From assembly GCA_018817505.1 (NCBI GenBank), contig JAHITR010000001.1, positions 1 to 55,679 on the forward strand: a stretch of 55,679 nucleotides of DNA, read 5' to 3'. The translations under genes and the position numbers were made by a program. The notes under the pieces are model-generated. The model made no database searches. It was not told the origin of the DNA and saw nothing but the letters and a program-made list of their open reading frames with translations. The DNA comes from Candidatus Bipolaricaulota bacterium (GTDB lineage Bacteria > Bipolaricaulota > Bipolaricaulia > UBA7950 > UBA9294). This document shows positions 10,268 to 19,505 of this stretch, in pieces; within the stretch, counting starts at the first letter, position 1, and each line of letters opens with the position of its first letter.

Positions 10268-10352
10268 GGCAACGCTAGTTTACTGCCTGACGTTTGCAGT
10301 CGGCAAGATCGAGCGACCTCAAGTAGGGGAGGTGTCTCTCCCAGCAAATAGA

Positions 10353-10378
10353 AAGGGGCCGCCAAAAGGCGGCCCCTT
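10353..10378 (-). terminator. Intrinsic terminator-like hairpin (AAGGGGCCGCC-TTTT-GGCGGCCCCTT)
   Basis: 11-bp perfect stem, 4-nt loop, downstream of the 10395-13010 CDS. Confidence 0.8.
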
Positions 10379-10394
10379 CAAAGGGAACCACGGA

Positions 10395-13010
10395 TTACGG
10401 AGTTTCCAGACTGTTGATTGTTGTCGTCCAGAAGACGAACCGACTCGTCTCTGTGTAAGAGATGGCAGAACCTACGCGGAAGTTGACACTGGGCGTCAAC
10501 TCGGCGCTGCTTCCGCTCGGCAGTCCAACCACAAACGGTGAGACCGGCGGATGCACCATCGAATGTCGCAGATAGACGAAGCTTGACGAGGTGTCAAGGA
10601 TTCCGTCGCCATTGAGATCCAATTGGAGTTTCAACCACATGCTGCTGGAGCTGGGAATGCGGAACTCATAATCGACGCTACCTGTTTGGACAGATCCGTC
10701 AAAAACGAGGGTTCTTCCTTCATCCGTCGGTGTTGGAAGGATGCCCAGCGGCACGACGCCACTCGAAGATTGTCCGATACTCTGGAATGAAGCGTCTGAT
10801 CGTACTTCGAGCCGATACGCGTGCGGGGTCGTCCAACTTGCGCCTGCATTGACAGTCAGGTGCCAAGAATCGGTCCCCCAAACGAATACGCCAGGAGTCG
10901 TTCCCATGGCAGGAACTCCTGGAGTTCCTCCCGTTGCCGTAATGACGACCGCTTGGGTGGATGTTGCGGATAGACCAGCATTGTCGACGATCGTCAATCT
11001 CACCATGGCTACGCCAGGCGAGTTGTACGTCGCATTGACGGTCGGAGTGAATGCGTCATCCACACCATTGCCGTCCAGATCCCACGCATAGCTCACGACA
11101 ATTCCGTCAGGATCGTAGGACGTCGTTGCATTGAAAGCGACTGACTGGCCGACCACCGGAGTTGTGGGAGCAAAGGTGAATTGAGCTATGGGTGCCTGTT
11201 GTACCAAACCAATCCCCACACTCTGAATCTGAATATCCGTAGCGCCATCGTCATCAGTGACCGTCAGTGTGACTTGATAGCTTCCTGCGCTGGCAAACTG
11301 GTGATAGACGATCGGCCCGCTGACTGGGGATGATCCGTCACCGAAAGACCACTGGTACGAAGCGATCGACCCGTCAGAGTCTGTTGACCCCGTCCCATCA
11401 AAACGCACCCACTCGCCGATCGTCGGCGTAGCGGGCAGGATCGAGAAGCTAGCTGTTGGAGATGCGTTCGCAGCTCCGCCAACCTGAATCGTCTGAGTTC
11501 GAGTGGCCGTTGCGCCGTCATCGTCAGTCACGGTTAGTGTGACCACGAAAATACCGGCTCCCGCAAACCGATGCCACACCAGACTTCCGATGTCGGTCGT
11601 GCCATCGCCGAAGTTCCAAGCGTAATTCGAGATGGTGCCATCTGGATCCGATGATGTGGATCCATCGAATTGTACCCAGGCGTTGACCTGAGGATTCGTC
11701 GGGGAGAAGGTGAAACCGGCAGTGGGAGACTGATTGGATGGGCCGACCTGAACCGCCAACGATGTAGAATCGGTTGCGCCATCGTCATCCGTGACGGTCA
11801 GAGTGATGATGTATGTGCCTGCGGTCGTGAATCGGTGCCAGACCAGGCTTCCACTCCCTGTGGATCCGTCTCCGAAATTCCAGGCATAGCTAGCGATCGT
11901 TCCATCCGCGTCAGCAGATGCTGAGCCGGAGAACTGAACCCAGGCATTGACCATTGGATTAGTCGGAGTTGCTGAGAATGCAGCATTCGGGGACTGGTTG
12001 CTTGTTCCTGCCTGAACGGCTTGTGTCATCGTGTCGGTGGCACCGTCATCGTCCGTGACTGTCAACGTGACGATGAACGTGCCTGGCGTATTGAATCGGT
12101 GCCAGACTCCGACACCCGTATCAGTAGACCCATCACCGAAATTCCACGCGTAGCTGACGATGGTTCCATCCGAGTCAGTGGATGAGGAGCCATCGAATTG
12201 GGCCCATGCGCCAACAGGCAAGTTGGTCGGCGTGTACGAGAAATCAGCGGTTGGGGAGGAATTGGTGGGGAACTGCGGAACCAACGTCACATTAATCGTC
12301 CGGGTAATGCCTCCAATAACCAGCGTGGCTGCTTGCCACCCCAGATACCCAGGTTTGGTCACGCTGATCTGATGGAAGTCCTGTGACACGTGAAGGGTCC
12401 TAGGCGTATAGCCTGCATATTGTCCATCGACGTAGATTAATCCACCAGACGGCGTTGAGTTGATGACCAACGTGCCATAGTTTGGCGGGGCCCCGCTCAC
12501 GATTTCGAATGACGTGAAATCCCAACTGCGCTCGCTGATCGGAAGGATCCCAAGGATCTGCACTTCGATCTGAGCCTGGAATACCTGCGGATCAGTCGAG
12601 AAGAAGGCAAACGGATCGACTGGTGTTGTCGTGGCCAGAATCTGCACGAACTCGGTTCCGAAAGGTGGACCAACATGCCAACTACCTGGGAGTGTGTGTT
12701 CGCCAGCCTGTACGTAATTGTTTATTCCTGCCAGTTCTGGATTAGGAAACATTTGGACGGCAGTTCCGTCAGGAAGGATATCCCAGATGTAGATGTAGGC
12801 TGCTTTGTTGACGCTGTAGGAAATGACTATGGGGGCGCCATCTTGGTAGGCCGCCTTGTCGACCCAAACTCGAACTTCAAGCTCGCTGCTCTCAGGAGGA
12901 GACGGGAAAATGCCCAGCGGGGCGACATTGTTTTGACCCATACTCGTGAATGCAGCGAACGCGATGAAGAACAAAGCTGCAATTCCTATCCGGCTTGTTC
13001 TCATTTTCAT
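10395..13010 (-). CDS. Exported surface protein: DUF4384-like domain, PEGA domain, five PKD domains
   Basis: Signal peptide; DUF4384-like KAAYIYIWDILPDGTAVQMFPNP; PEGA LVINSTPSGGLIYVDGQYAGYTPRTLHVSQDFHQISVTKPGYLGW; repeated SYAWNFGDGST...VTLTVTDDDGATD. Confidence 0.85.
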   Translation of the reverse strand: MKMRTSRIGIAALFFIAFAAFTSMGQNNVAPLGIFPSPPESSELEVRVWVDKAAYQDGAPIVISYSVNKAAYIYIWDILPDGTAVQMFPNPELAGINNYVQAGEHTLPGSWHVGPPFGTEFVQILATTTPVDPFAFFSTDPQVFQAQIEVQILGILPISERSWDFTSFEIVSGAPPNYGTLVINSTPSGGLIYVDGQYAGYTPRTLHVSQDFHQISVTKPGYLGWQAATLVIGGITRTINVTLVPQFPTNSSPTADFSYTPTNLPVGAWAQFDGSSSTDSDGTIVSYAWNFGDGSTDTGVGVWHRFNTPGTFIVTLTVTDDDGATDTMTQAVQAGTSNQSPNAAFSATPTNPMVNAWVQFSGSASADADGTIASYAWNFGDGSTGSGSLVWHRFTTAGTYIITLTVTDDDGATDSTSLAVQVGPSNQSPTAGFTFSPTNPQVNAWVQFDGSTSSDPDGTISNYAWNFGDGTTDIGSLVWHRFAGAGIFVVTLTVTDDDGATATRTQTIQVGGAANASPTASFSILPATPTIGEWVRFDGTGSTDSDGSIASYQWSFGDGSSPVSGPIVYHQFASAGSYQVTLTVTDDDGATDIQIQSVGIGLVQQAPIAQFTFAPTTPVVGQSVAFNATTSYDPDGIVVSYAWDLDGNGVDDAFTPTVNATYNSPGVAMVRLTIVDNAGLSATSTQAVVITATGGTPGVPAMGTTPGVFVWGTDSWHLTVNAGASWTTPHAYRLEVRSDASFQSIGQSSSGVVPLGILPTPTDEGRTLVFDGSVQTGSVDYEFRIPSSSSMWLKLQLDLNGDGILDTSSSFVYLRHSMVHPPVSPFVVGLPSGSSAELTPSVNFRVGSAISYTETSRFVFWTTTINSLETP
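10940..12270 (-). repeat. DNA encoding five tandem ~85-aa PKD repeats (approximate bounds)
   Basis: Five consecutive units starting N(S/Q/A)SPTA.F / QQAPIAQF and ending TVTDDDGAT.. Confidence 0.8.
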
Positions 13011-13058
13011 GTCCGCCTCCTTTGTTCTTTTGGTCGGTCTATGTGTACATGCGCTGAC

Positions 13059-13754
13059 TTAACTTACAGCAGCCAACGCGACTTGTGTCAAATCTGAGGG
13101 CTCGATGCGGTCAAGTACAAGCGCAACATCTTCAGCCGTGAAGCTGACGCCCTGAAGCATGGTCAGTCGATTGTGTACTTCTTGGTACATGACATGGCCT
13201 TCGAACGGACTACCGCCGCCTTCAAGGAATTCACCGATTGTTCCGGAAATATGGATGAGAAGCTGATTGAACCGAGGCATGGGAATGGCGGTCGAAACAG
13301 TCTGTGGTGCACCGACAGGCACGCTGAAAATTCCCTTGGCGTAAAGAAGGTCGCGCGTCTCCGCAAGCAGAATGAGGCGTTGATTTAAACCACCCTCGAT
13401 TTGCTGGAGGGGCACACCGCGAGCCAATCCTTCAGACGCTCGATTGATAAGGCCCTCGATAGGCAATCCATCCTCCATAGCATGGGCAAGGATCATGAGA
13501 ACCGCTTCCTTCTCAAAGGGCGCGCCTGGGTGATTGACCAATCGATCAATCAACCGAAGAAGAGATTCGCCGGGGAAATCAACTTGGGGCATGGAAAGTT
13601 CAATGGTCGAGAGAATGAACGACGGATTGGAAACCGGGATGGAGTACAGCGCCTGTTCATACTCCGCTAGGGGAGTTTGTGCGATGCTTCCGGCAGTAGG
13701 CAGGGTCAGGAGAAGTGCCATGACCCAGAATCCGAGTGCTCTCTTAGAGATCAT
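13059..13754 (-). CDS. Exported hypothetical protein
   Basis: 231-aa ORF with signal peptide ALGFWVMALLLTLPTAGSIAQ; ATGA overlap with upstream CBM48-like gene. Confidence 0.7.
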   Translation of the reverse strand: MISKRALGFWVMALLLTLPTAGSIAQTPLAEYEQALYSIPVSNPSFILSTIELSMPQVDFPGESLLRLIDRLVNHPGAPFEKEAVLMILAHAMEDGLPIEGLINRASEGLARGVPLQQIEGGLNQRLILLAETRDLLYAKGIFSVPVGAPQTVSTAIPMPRFNQLLIHISGTIGEFLEGGGSPFEGHVMYQEVHNRLTMLQGVSFTAEDVALVLDRIEPSDLTQVALAAVS

Positions 13755-14335
13755 ACGCCATCACCTCCACGTCCGATGTAGCGAACGGAGCTGTATTCTC
13801 CAAAGCTCTGAATATATTCGTCGGCGAGCGGATCTTGCCCCCACCATCGACCGTCAATGAGGAACGCGTATTCATACCGTCCTGGTGAGAGCTGAATGCT
13901 TGCTGTCCAAATACCATCTCCATCAGGATCGGAAAGATCCGTCCCTTCCCAGGCATTAAAGTTGCCTACGACAGCGACATTCGTAGCATCCATTGCGGGC
14001 AGTACGAACAGAACTTCTTGAGTGCCATCTGCGGAATGAATGGGCTGGAGAGACAATCTGGGCCCTTCGATTGCTGGAAGAGGAGCATCGGACAACGACA
14101 GGCCAACGAAAAGAAAGACCGCAGCTGTGGCGCCGACTACGGCAATCTGCGCCAATCGGGCACTCCGAGTTGGTGCCAACAAGAGCTCCAACCATTGGAA
14201 CCATCTGAGACGTGGACGTCGCTCGCCGAGTTCCATCACGACGCGCTCTTCCAAGTCGGTCAATCTTTCAGCTGACGCGGCGACTTCGGCCTTCAGCGTG
14301 TCCTGCAATAGGACTTCCAGTGCGTCATGATTCAT
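13751..14335 (-). CDS. Putative anti-sigma factor with one TM helix and C-terminal CBM48/glycogen-binding-like domain
   Basis: TM AQIAVVGATAAVFLFVGLSL; C-term EVLFVLPAMDATNVAVVGNFNAWEGTDLSDPDGDGIWTASIQLSPGRYEYAFLIDGRWWGQDPLADEY; 6 bp after ECF sigma gene. Confidence 0.78.
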   Translation of the reverse strand: MNHDALEVLLQDTLKAEVAASAERLTDLEERVVMELGERRPRLRWFQWLELLLAPTRSARLAQIAVVGATAAVFLFVGLSLSDAPLPAIEGPRLSLQPIHSADGTQEVLFVLPAMDATNVAVVGNFNAWEGTDLSDPDGDGIWTASIQLSPGRYEYAFLIDGRWWGQDPLADEYIQSFGEYSSVRYIGRGGDGV

Positions 14336-14341
14336 GCTGGA

Positions 14342-14881
14342 TCACGCTCCTTCCTCAAACAGACTTTTTAGCATAGCCTTCCCTCGATGAATACGTGTTT
14401 TGACTGTTCCCTCAGGGATTGAAAGAATGTCGGAAATTTCTTGGTACGGAAGCTCGTTATAGAACCGAAGAACAAGAGGGGCTCGATAGCTGTAGGGCAT
14501 CTTGGCGAGAGCCTCGCGGATCTTCAATTGCCGATCCTCTGCGCCAACCAGTTTCGCCGGATCCGTTCCTCCTTGAATATGCAGGGGCTCTTCAGTCGAT
14601 GGATGGTTCTTTCGGTACCGAAGCTTGTTTCTGCACAAATTGGCAGCAATCGTGAACAGCCATGTCGAAAACCGTCTTTCCAGGTCGTATCGCCGCAAGT
14701 TGAGATATGCTCTAATGAAAGCGTCGTGGCTGACATCTTCGGCATCTGCGCGATTGCGCATGAATCCGAGACACAATCCGAACACAGCATCCTTGTAGCG
14801 GCTAATGATCTCGCCCCAAGCGTCTGTATCACCTTGCAGTGATGCTCTCAACAAACTCACCTCATCTTGCACACGGAACAC
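14342..14881 (-). CDS. ECF-type RNA polymerase sigma factor
   Basis: Sigma2 KDAVFGLCLGFMRNRADAEDVSHDAFIRAYLNLRRYD...RFSTWLFTIAANLCRNKLR; sigma4 LPYQEISDILSIPEGTVKTRIHRGKAMLK; GTG start. Confidence 0.93.
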   Translation of the reverse strand: MFRVQDEVSLLRASLQGDTDAWGEIISRYKDAVFGLCLGFMRNRADAEDVSHDAFIRAYLNLRRYDLERRFSTWLFTIAANLCRNKLRYRKNHPSTEEPLHIQGGTDPAKLVGAEDRQLKIREALAKMPYSYRAPLVLRFYNELPYQEISDILSIPEGTVKTRIHRGKAMLKSLFEEGA

Positions 14882-15093
14882 GTTTGCGTATCCTCCTCGG
14901 TGTGCTCAATATACACCCTTTGCAGCAGCAAGTTTCGCAGATGACATCCATCACCTTCATCTGGGACGAACCCCCCAGTAGCGATAGCCCAGCGTCCACC
15001 AAACGCGGTTGAGGTCTCTAGTAGACTCAAGTGGGTCATCCGATGGCCCTGCCAAGATGTTGGAGATTGGCATATCTTAAGGAGGTCAATGAG

Positions 15094-16410
15094 ATGTCCG
15101 CGACACGAGCCAAAGCGGGCCGCCGAAACAGGAAGCTTGCCGCCGTGATTTGCCTATTGGCGCTCATGACGATGGGATTGGCTGCATGCCGTGGTTTTTT
15201 TGGCCAAGCCCCCATTGCGCTATTGGTAACTGACTCTGCAGGCGACCAAGAGGTCCCCATTACGTATACATTTGATATCAGCGGATCCAATGATCCCGAC
15301 GGGACCATTGCCAGCTATGAGATCGATTTTGGCGATGGATCGACCCACGCCACAGGCACCGACGTGGCCGATGTGATTACCCACGAATATGACACAGCCG
15401 GTTCCTATACGGTCCTATTGACGATCACAGACAATGATGGCCGCATTGGAATGGTCAATGGTGTTGTCTCAGTCGGTCCGGTGATGATCACATTTGCCGC
15501 CAACCGCGTTGCCCAGTACGACATCTATCGCATGGAGGGCGATGGAACAGATCAAGGCACTGTGAAGAATACGCCTGATGATGAGCTATTCCCCGATCTG
15601 CTGCGTTCGACACGTGACAAGATTGCCTATACCGCGGAAGATAGCTTGAGCTGGAACATTTGGACGATGACCATTACCGGAGCAAGTCAGAATCAATTAA
15701 CAGTCCAGACGCTATCGAATCAAATCCAGCCAAGTTGGGCATACGATGGGGCAACGATTGCCTATGCATCGAACGCAGCGCAGACGCCGTCGACGACCAC
15801 ATGGGAACTCTATACCATGACCGCGGCCGGAGGCTCGCAAACGCAACTGACGACGCAAAGCCCGTCCTGGGCGATTGCCCCTGCCTGCTCGCCCGTGAAT
15901 GACGACATTCTGTTTGTATCGAACAAGACGGCGACGGGCGGAAGCTCAATATGGCTCTGGGAAGACGCCTTGGGTGCTGCGACGGAACTGTATGATTCCG
16001 ATGGCCGCAACGGTGACGCATCTCCTGCGCTAACGCTTGCTAGCACAGTCCTCAATTTGCCTGCTGGCGCTGGCATTTCCAAGCCAGCATGGTCCCCAGA
16101 TGGAACCAAAATCGCGTTCTCACGCGAGCGCCCAGTGACTGGTGAGATTGACATCTACGTCATGGATGCTGACGGCACCGGTGCTGAATCTCTAGAGGAC
16201 TACGTTGACGGTTTGGGCGTGCTCAACACAAACATCACCACTGACGATGACGAATTCTGCCCCTACTGGCTCGAAGACGGCAGCGGCATCTGCTTTGTCA
16301 AGGAAGATGGGAGTGGCGACTATCAGATCAACAAGGTGACGTTTGCCACGGGAGCGATCACCGTCCTGACAGCTACTGGCAACAACGTATCCCCGACTTC
16401 CAGACGCTAA
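15094..16410 (+). CDS. Lipoprotein with PKD domain and TolB/WD40-like beta-propeller repeats
   Basis: ATG at 15094 with GGAGGT; lipobox MGLAAC; PKD DPDGTIASYEIDFGDGSTHATG; repeats KPAWSPDGTKIAFSRERPVTGEIDIYVMDADGTG. Confidence 0.85.
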   Translation: MSATRAKAGRRNRKLAAVICLLALMTMGLAACRGFFGQAPIALLVTDSAGDQEVPITYTFDISGSNDPDGTIASYEIDFGDGSTHATGTDVADVITHEYDTAGSYTVLLTITDNDGRIGMVNGVVSVGPVMITFAANRVAQYDIYRMEGDGTDQGTVKNTPDDELFPDLLRSTRDKIAYTAEDSLSWNIWTMTITGASQNQLTVQTLSNQIQPSWAYDGATIAYASNAAQTPSTTTWELYTMTAAGGSQTQLTTQSPSWAIAPACSPVNDDILFVSNKTATGGSSIWLWEDALGAATELYDSDGRNGDASPALTLASTVLNLPAGAGISKPAWSPDGTKIAFSRERPVTGEIDIYVMDADGTGAESLEDYVDGLGVLNTNITTDDDEFCPYWLEDGSGICFVKEDGSGDYQINKVTFATGAITVLTATGNNVSPTSRR

Positions 16411-17912
16411 ATCTCCGATTTGCATTTGGGGGCAAGATCATTGATCTTGCCCCCGCTTTCTTTGGGATGACACAATCGCCATATGAGGGTGCACGTTGTC
16501 AGCAATAGCGAACTGCACAGCACAATCCAATTGCCCCATCGGGTGTAGAGCGAAAGATCGGTCCGTAGCTCAATGTTGCCGGATAATACGCCCTCAGTCC
16601 GGAGTGATTGTACGATGTCTCCTGAAGGCGACACGATGCCTGAGATTCCACCATTGGCGGCCTGGATTACCCATCGTCGGTTTTCAACAGCTCGGAAGAC
16701 AGCTGATGCAAAATGGGCCACCAGCTCAGAGCTCTCATCAAACCAAGCATCATTGGTGACCGTAATCAAGGTTTGCGCACCTTTCAAGGTGAATTGGCGA
16801 GCTGGCGAGGGAAACGTCGATTCAAAGCAGATAGGTGTTCCATAAATCGACACGGGGCGGTAGCCATCTCCTCGGCTGAGATCGATTGGCAAAAACGACT
16901 GCGCCCACGATCCCAGTCCAAGGCGCTCTAGCAGACCGCGGCCAGGGATGTATTCTCCGAAGGGAACCGGGTGAACCATGTCATAGCTATCGGCCAGCTC
17001 TCCCGATTCGGAAAACAGGGCGACCGTATTATAGACTTCTCGGTTCCGAAACACGCCAGTTCCCAAGAGAACCTGCGCATTCGCCTGTCGTGCGAGCTCT
17101 GAGAACGAGTGCTTGAGTGATTCATTCTGCAGGATGTAGGCGGGCAAAATCGACTCAGGGAACACGATCAGATCAGCATGGGCCTGCAGCGCCTGTTGCC
17201 CGAGTTCCAGATAGCGGTCACGTAAATCCGGAAGATTTCTGCCATCCAGCTTGTCTTCCTGCGAAACCTTCGAGGATACGATGGCCACACTCAGTGGATT
17301 GCCCGGTGAGGATTGACGAATCAACGAGAACGTAGCAAGCAACAGGACCAACCCTCCTGCAAGAAGAACAAAGCGGAGATGTCGTTTGCGAAAGAACAGG
17401 GTCAGGCTTCCGTTGATGGCCACAAGTACGCCTGAGATGAACCAGGGGCCAAACAGGGATGCCGATTGAATCAACATCGGAACACGGAATAGTGCCCCGT
17501 AAAGCGTGCAAAATCCCAGACTCAAGGGACCGAATGTTCGAAGATACTCGGCAAGAACAAACAAAGCAGGTGCCAAGAGAAGCCAAGTCCAAGTAGAGGA
17601 TTGGCGTCGCCAAGTGATGGCCATTCCAAGGATACCGCAGCCCAAGCCGAACAGAAGAGCCAACAACGCCAGGCCCGCGATGACGATTGGATAGAATCGC
17701 GATAACGTCGCGATCCATCGAAGGTCAATGGCAAAGAATGCCACTCCAAAGAGGAATCCAGGCAGGAAGCCTGTTCGTCTATCCAGTACGACGAACAAAG
17801 GGACGAGTGAAAAGAAGACTAACGGATAGGCACCAAATCCTGGCATGGCGAGGGCTGTCAACACACCTGAACCCAGGGACAGTAGGGTTTCCTTCCACGT
17901 CAAATGAGTCAT
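16407..17912 (-). CDS. lnt: Apolipoprotein N-acyltransferase
   Basis: Multi-TM N-term plus nitrilase domain: VFPESILPAYILQN, MVHPVPFGEYIPGRG, PICFESTFPSPARQF, VTNDAWFDESSE. Confidence 0.9.
   Translation of the reverse strand: MTHLTWKETLLSLGSGVLTALAMPGFGAYPLVFFSLVPLFVVLDRRTGFLPGFLFGVAFFAIDLRWIATLSRFYPIVIAGLALLALLFGLGCGILGMAITWRRQSSTWTWLLLAPALFVLAEYLRTFGPLSLGFCTLYGALFRVPMLIQSASLFGPWFISGVLVAINGSLTLFFRKRHLRFVLLAGGLVLLLATFSLIRQSSPGNPLSVAIVSSKVSQEDKLDGRNLPDLRDRYLELGQQALQAHADLIVFPESILPAYILQNESLKHSFSELARQANAQVLLGTGVFRNREVYNTVALFSESGELADSYDMVHPVPFGEYIPGRGLLERLGLGSWAQSFLPIDLSRGDGYRPVSIYGTPICFESTFPSPARQFTLKGAQTLITVTNDAWFDESSELVAHFASAVFRAVENRRWVIQAANGGISGIVSPSGDIVQSLRTEGVLSGNIELRTDLSLYTRWGNWIVLCSSLLLTTCTLIWRLCHPKESGGKINDLAPKCKSEI
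16428..16454 (+). terminator. 12-bp hairpin (GGGGGCAAGATC-ATT-GATCTTGCCCCC) followed by GCTTTCTTT
   Basis: Perfect stem downstream of 15094-16410, lying inside the 3' end of lnt. Confidence 0.85.
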
Positions 17913-17946
17913 ATACTTCGTATGATACCGCGAAGGAGGGGGATGC

Positions 17947-18807
17947 ATGCACCCGATTCTGCTGCAACTAGGTCCGATTACCATCCGCTACTACGGCTTG
18001 ATGTATGTGATCGCGATTAGTCTCGGTTTCTACCTGCTAAGCAAAGAGGTTCGTCGCAAGCAGCTTGAGCTGAGCACAGACAACCTGTTGGATTTGCTGC
18101 TCTGGACAGTTCCATTAGCCATTATTGGAGCGCGTCTGTATTATGTCGTGTTTCACTGGGGCTACTACGGCTCACGTCCGATGGACATCCTCAAGCTTTG
18201 GCAGGGGGGGCTGGCCATTCATGGTGGAGTATTGGCTGGAATCCTGGTCGTGTATATCTTCTCGCGACGTCGGAAGATTGGCTTTTGGGATCTGACAGAT
18301 GCCTTGGTACCCAGTCTCATCTTGGGACAGGCCATCGGTCGAATCGGGAACCTCACTAATGGGGATGCCTTCGGCTTGCCCACCACCCTCCCTTGGGGAA
18401 TTCATTTTCCCGCCGAGTCTCCTGCTGGGATGACGTTCCCGGGGCAGGCTACCCATCCGTCGATGATCTACGAGATGATTCTCAATCTAGCTATCTTCTC
18501 GTTTCTATGGGGAATTCGAAAACGGGGATATCGAGCAGGATTCTCTACGGCGATGTACTTCATTCTCTACGCGATTGCTCGATCCATTGTGAGCTTCACT
18601 CGGGCAGACAGCCTGTGGCTGGGGAAGCAGCGAGTGATTGAGGTTACGACGGGAACCTATACTTACTTGCAGTCCGTTGGCGTGCTGCGCGCTGCTCATG
18701 CGATCAGTTTGCTGTCTGTGGTCGTTTTCGGAGTGATGATCTGGAGGCGCAAGCTTTACATAGTAGACGTTCAATCATCAAGCGGGCGGAAGCGCTCTCC
18801 CAAGTAG
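17947..18807 (+). CDS. lgt: Prolipoprotein diacylglyceryl transferase
   Basis: MHPILLQLGPITIRYYGLMYVIAISLGF, IIGARLYYVVFHW, GGLAIHGGVLAG, GQAIGRIGNLTNGDAFGLPTTLPWGIHF. Confidence 0.95.
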   Translation: MHPILLQLGPITIRYYGLMYVIAISLGFYLLSKEVRRKQLELSTDNLLDLLLWTVPLAIIGARLYYVVFHWGYYGSRPMDILKLWQGGLAIHGGVLAGILVVYIFSRRRKIGFWDLTDALVPSLILGQAIGRIGNLTNGDAFGLPTTLPWGIHFPAESPAGMTFPGQATHPSMIYEMILNLAIFSFLWGIRKRGYRAGFSTAMYFILYAIARSIVSFTRADSLWLGKQRVIEVTTGTYTYLQSVGVLRAAHAISLLSVVVFGVMIWRRKLYIVDVQSSSGRKRSPK

Positions 18808-19505
18808 ACGCGACGCGCCTCGGGGTTGGCGACAATTTCATCAGGCGTTCCCGTTGCGATCAGCTGCCCCCGATCCACCAGAATGGCGGAGTCGGTGATG
18901 GTGAGCGTATCGCGCACATTGTGATCCGTAATGACGACGCCAATATTACGTTGCTTGAGTGAGATGATCTCGCTTTGAAGATCCGCAATCGAGATGGGGT
19001 CGATGCCCGAGAAAGGCTCATCGAGCAACACATGACTTGGATTGGTCGCCAAGGTTCGCGCGATTTCCAGACGTCTGCGTTCTCCAGAAGACAGGGTTCC
19101 AGCGAGTTGCCGGCTCAGTGCGAGCAAGCCAAATTCGTCGAGCAGCTGGTCTCGTAGCCTGGGATTGGCATTGCGTTTTGCGTGCCATTCGATGGCCAGA
19201 TCCATATTCTCGGCAACCGTTGCCCTGGTGAACACAGAAGGATCCTGAGGAAGGTAGCCAATGCCCAATCGGGCACGCTGAAAGAACGGGAGACGGGAAA
19301 TGTCTTGTGAATCGAACATCACGTGACCCGCGTCTGCAGAGATGAATCCGATCATCATGTAGAAGGTCGTCGTCTTGCCGGCGCCGTTTGGTCCCAGCAG
19401 TCCCACAATTCGTCCCCGCTCCACGGACAAGCTGAGACCGTCCACGACGATCCGTCCTTGATACGACTTGGTGAGGCCTCTGGCTTCAAGAGTCATGTGG
19501 TTCAT
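18771..19505 (-). CDS. lptB: LPS export ABC transporter ATP-binding protein
   Basis: LGPNGAGKTTTFYMMIGFISADAG, GIGYLPQDPSVFTRATVAEN, LSSGERRRLEIARTLATNPSHVLLDEPFSGIDPISI, VVITDHNVRDTLTI. Confidence 0.92.
   Translation of the reverse strand: MNHMTLEARGLTKSYQGRIVVDGLSLSVERGRIVGLLGPNGAGKTTTFYMMIGFISADAGHVMFDSQDISRLPFFQRARLGIGYLPQDPSVFTRATVAENMDLAIEWHAKRNANPRLRDQLLDEFGLLALSRQLAGTLSSGERRRLEIARTLATNPSHVLLDEPFSGIDPISIADLQSEIISLKQRNIGVVITDHNVRDTLTITDSAILVDRGQLIATGTPDEIVANPEARRVYLGERFRPLDD

Noticed and set aside
10940-12270. Regularly repeated DNA as a possible CRISPR
   Set aside because: Repeat unit ~255 bp, in frame and encodes PKD domains.
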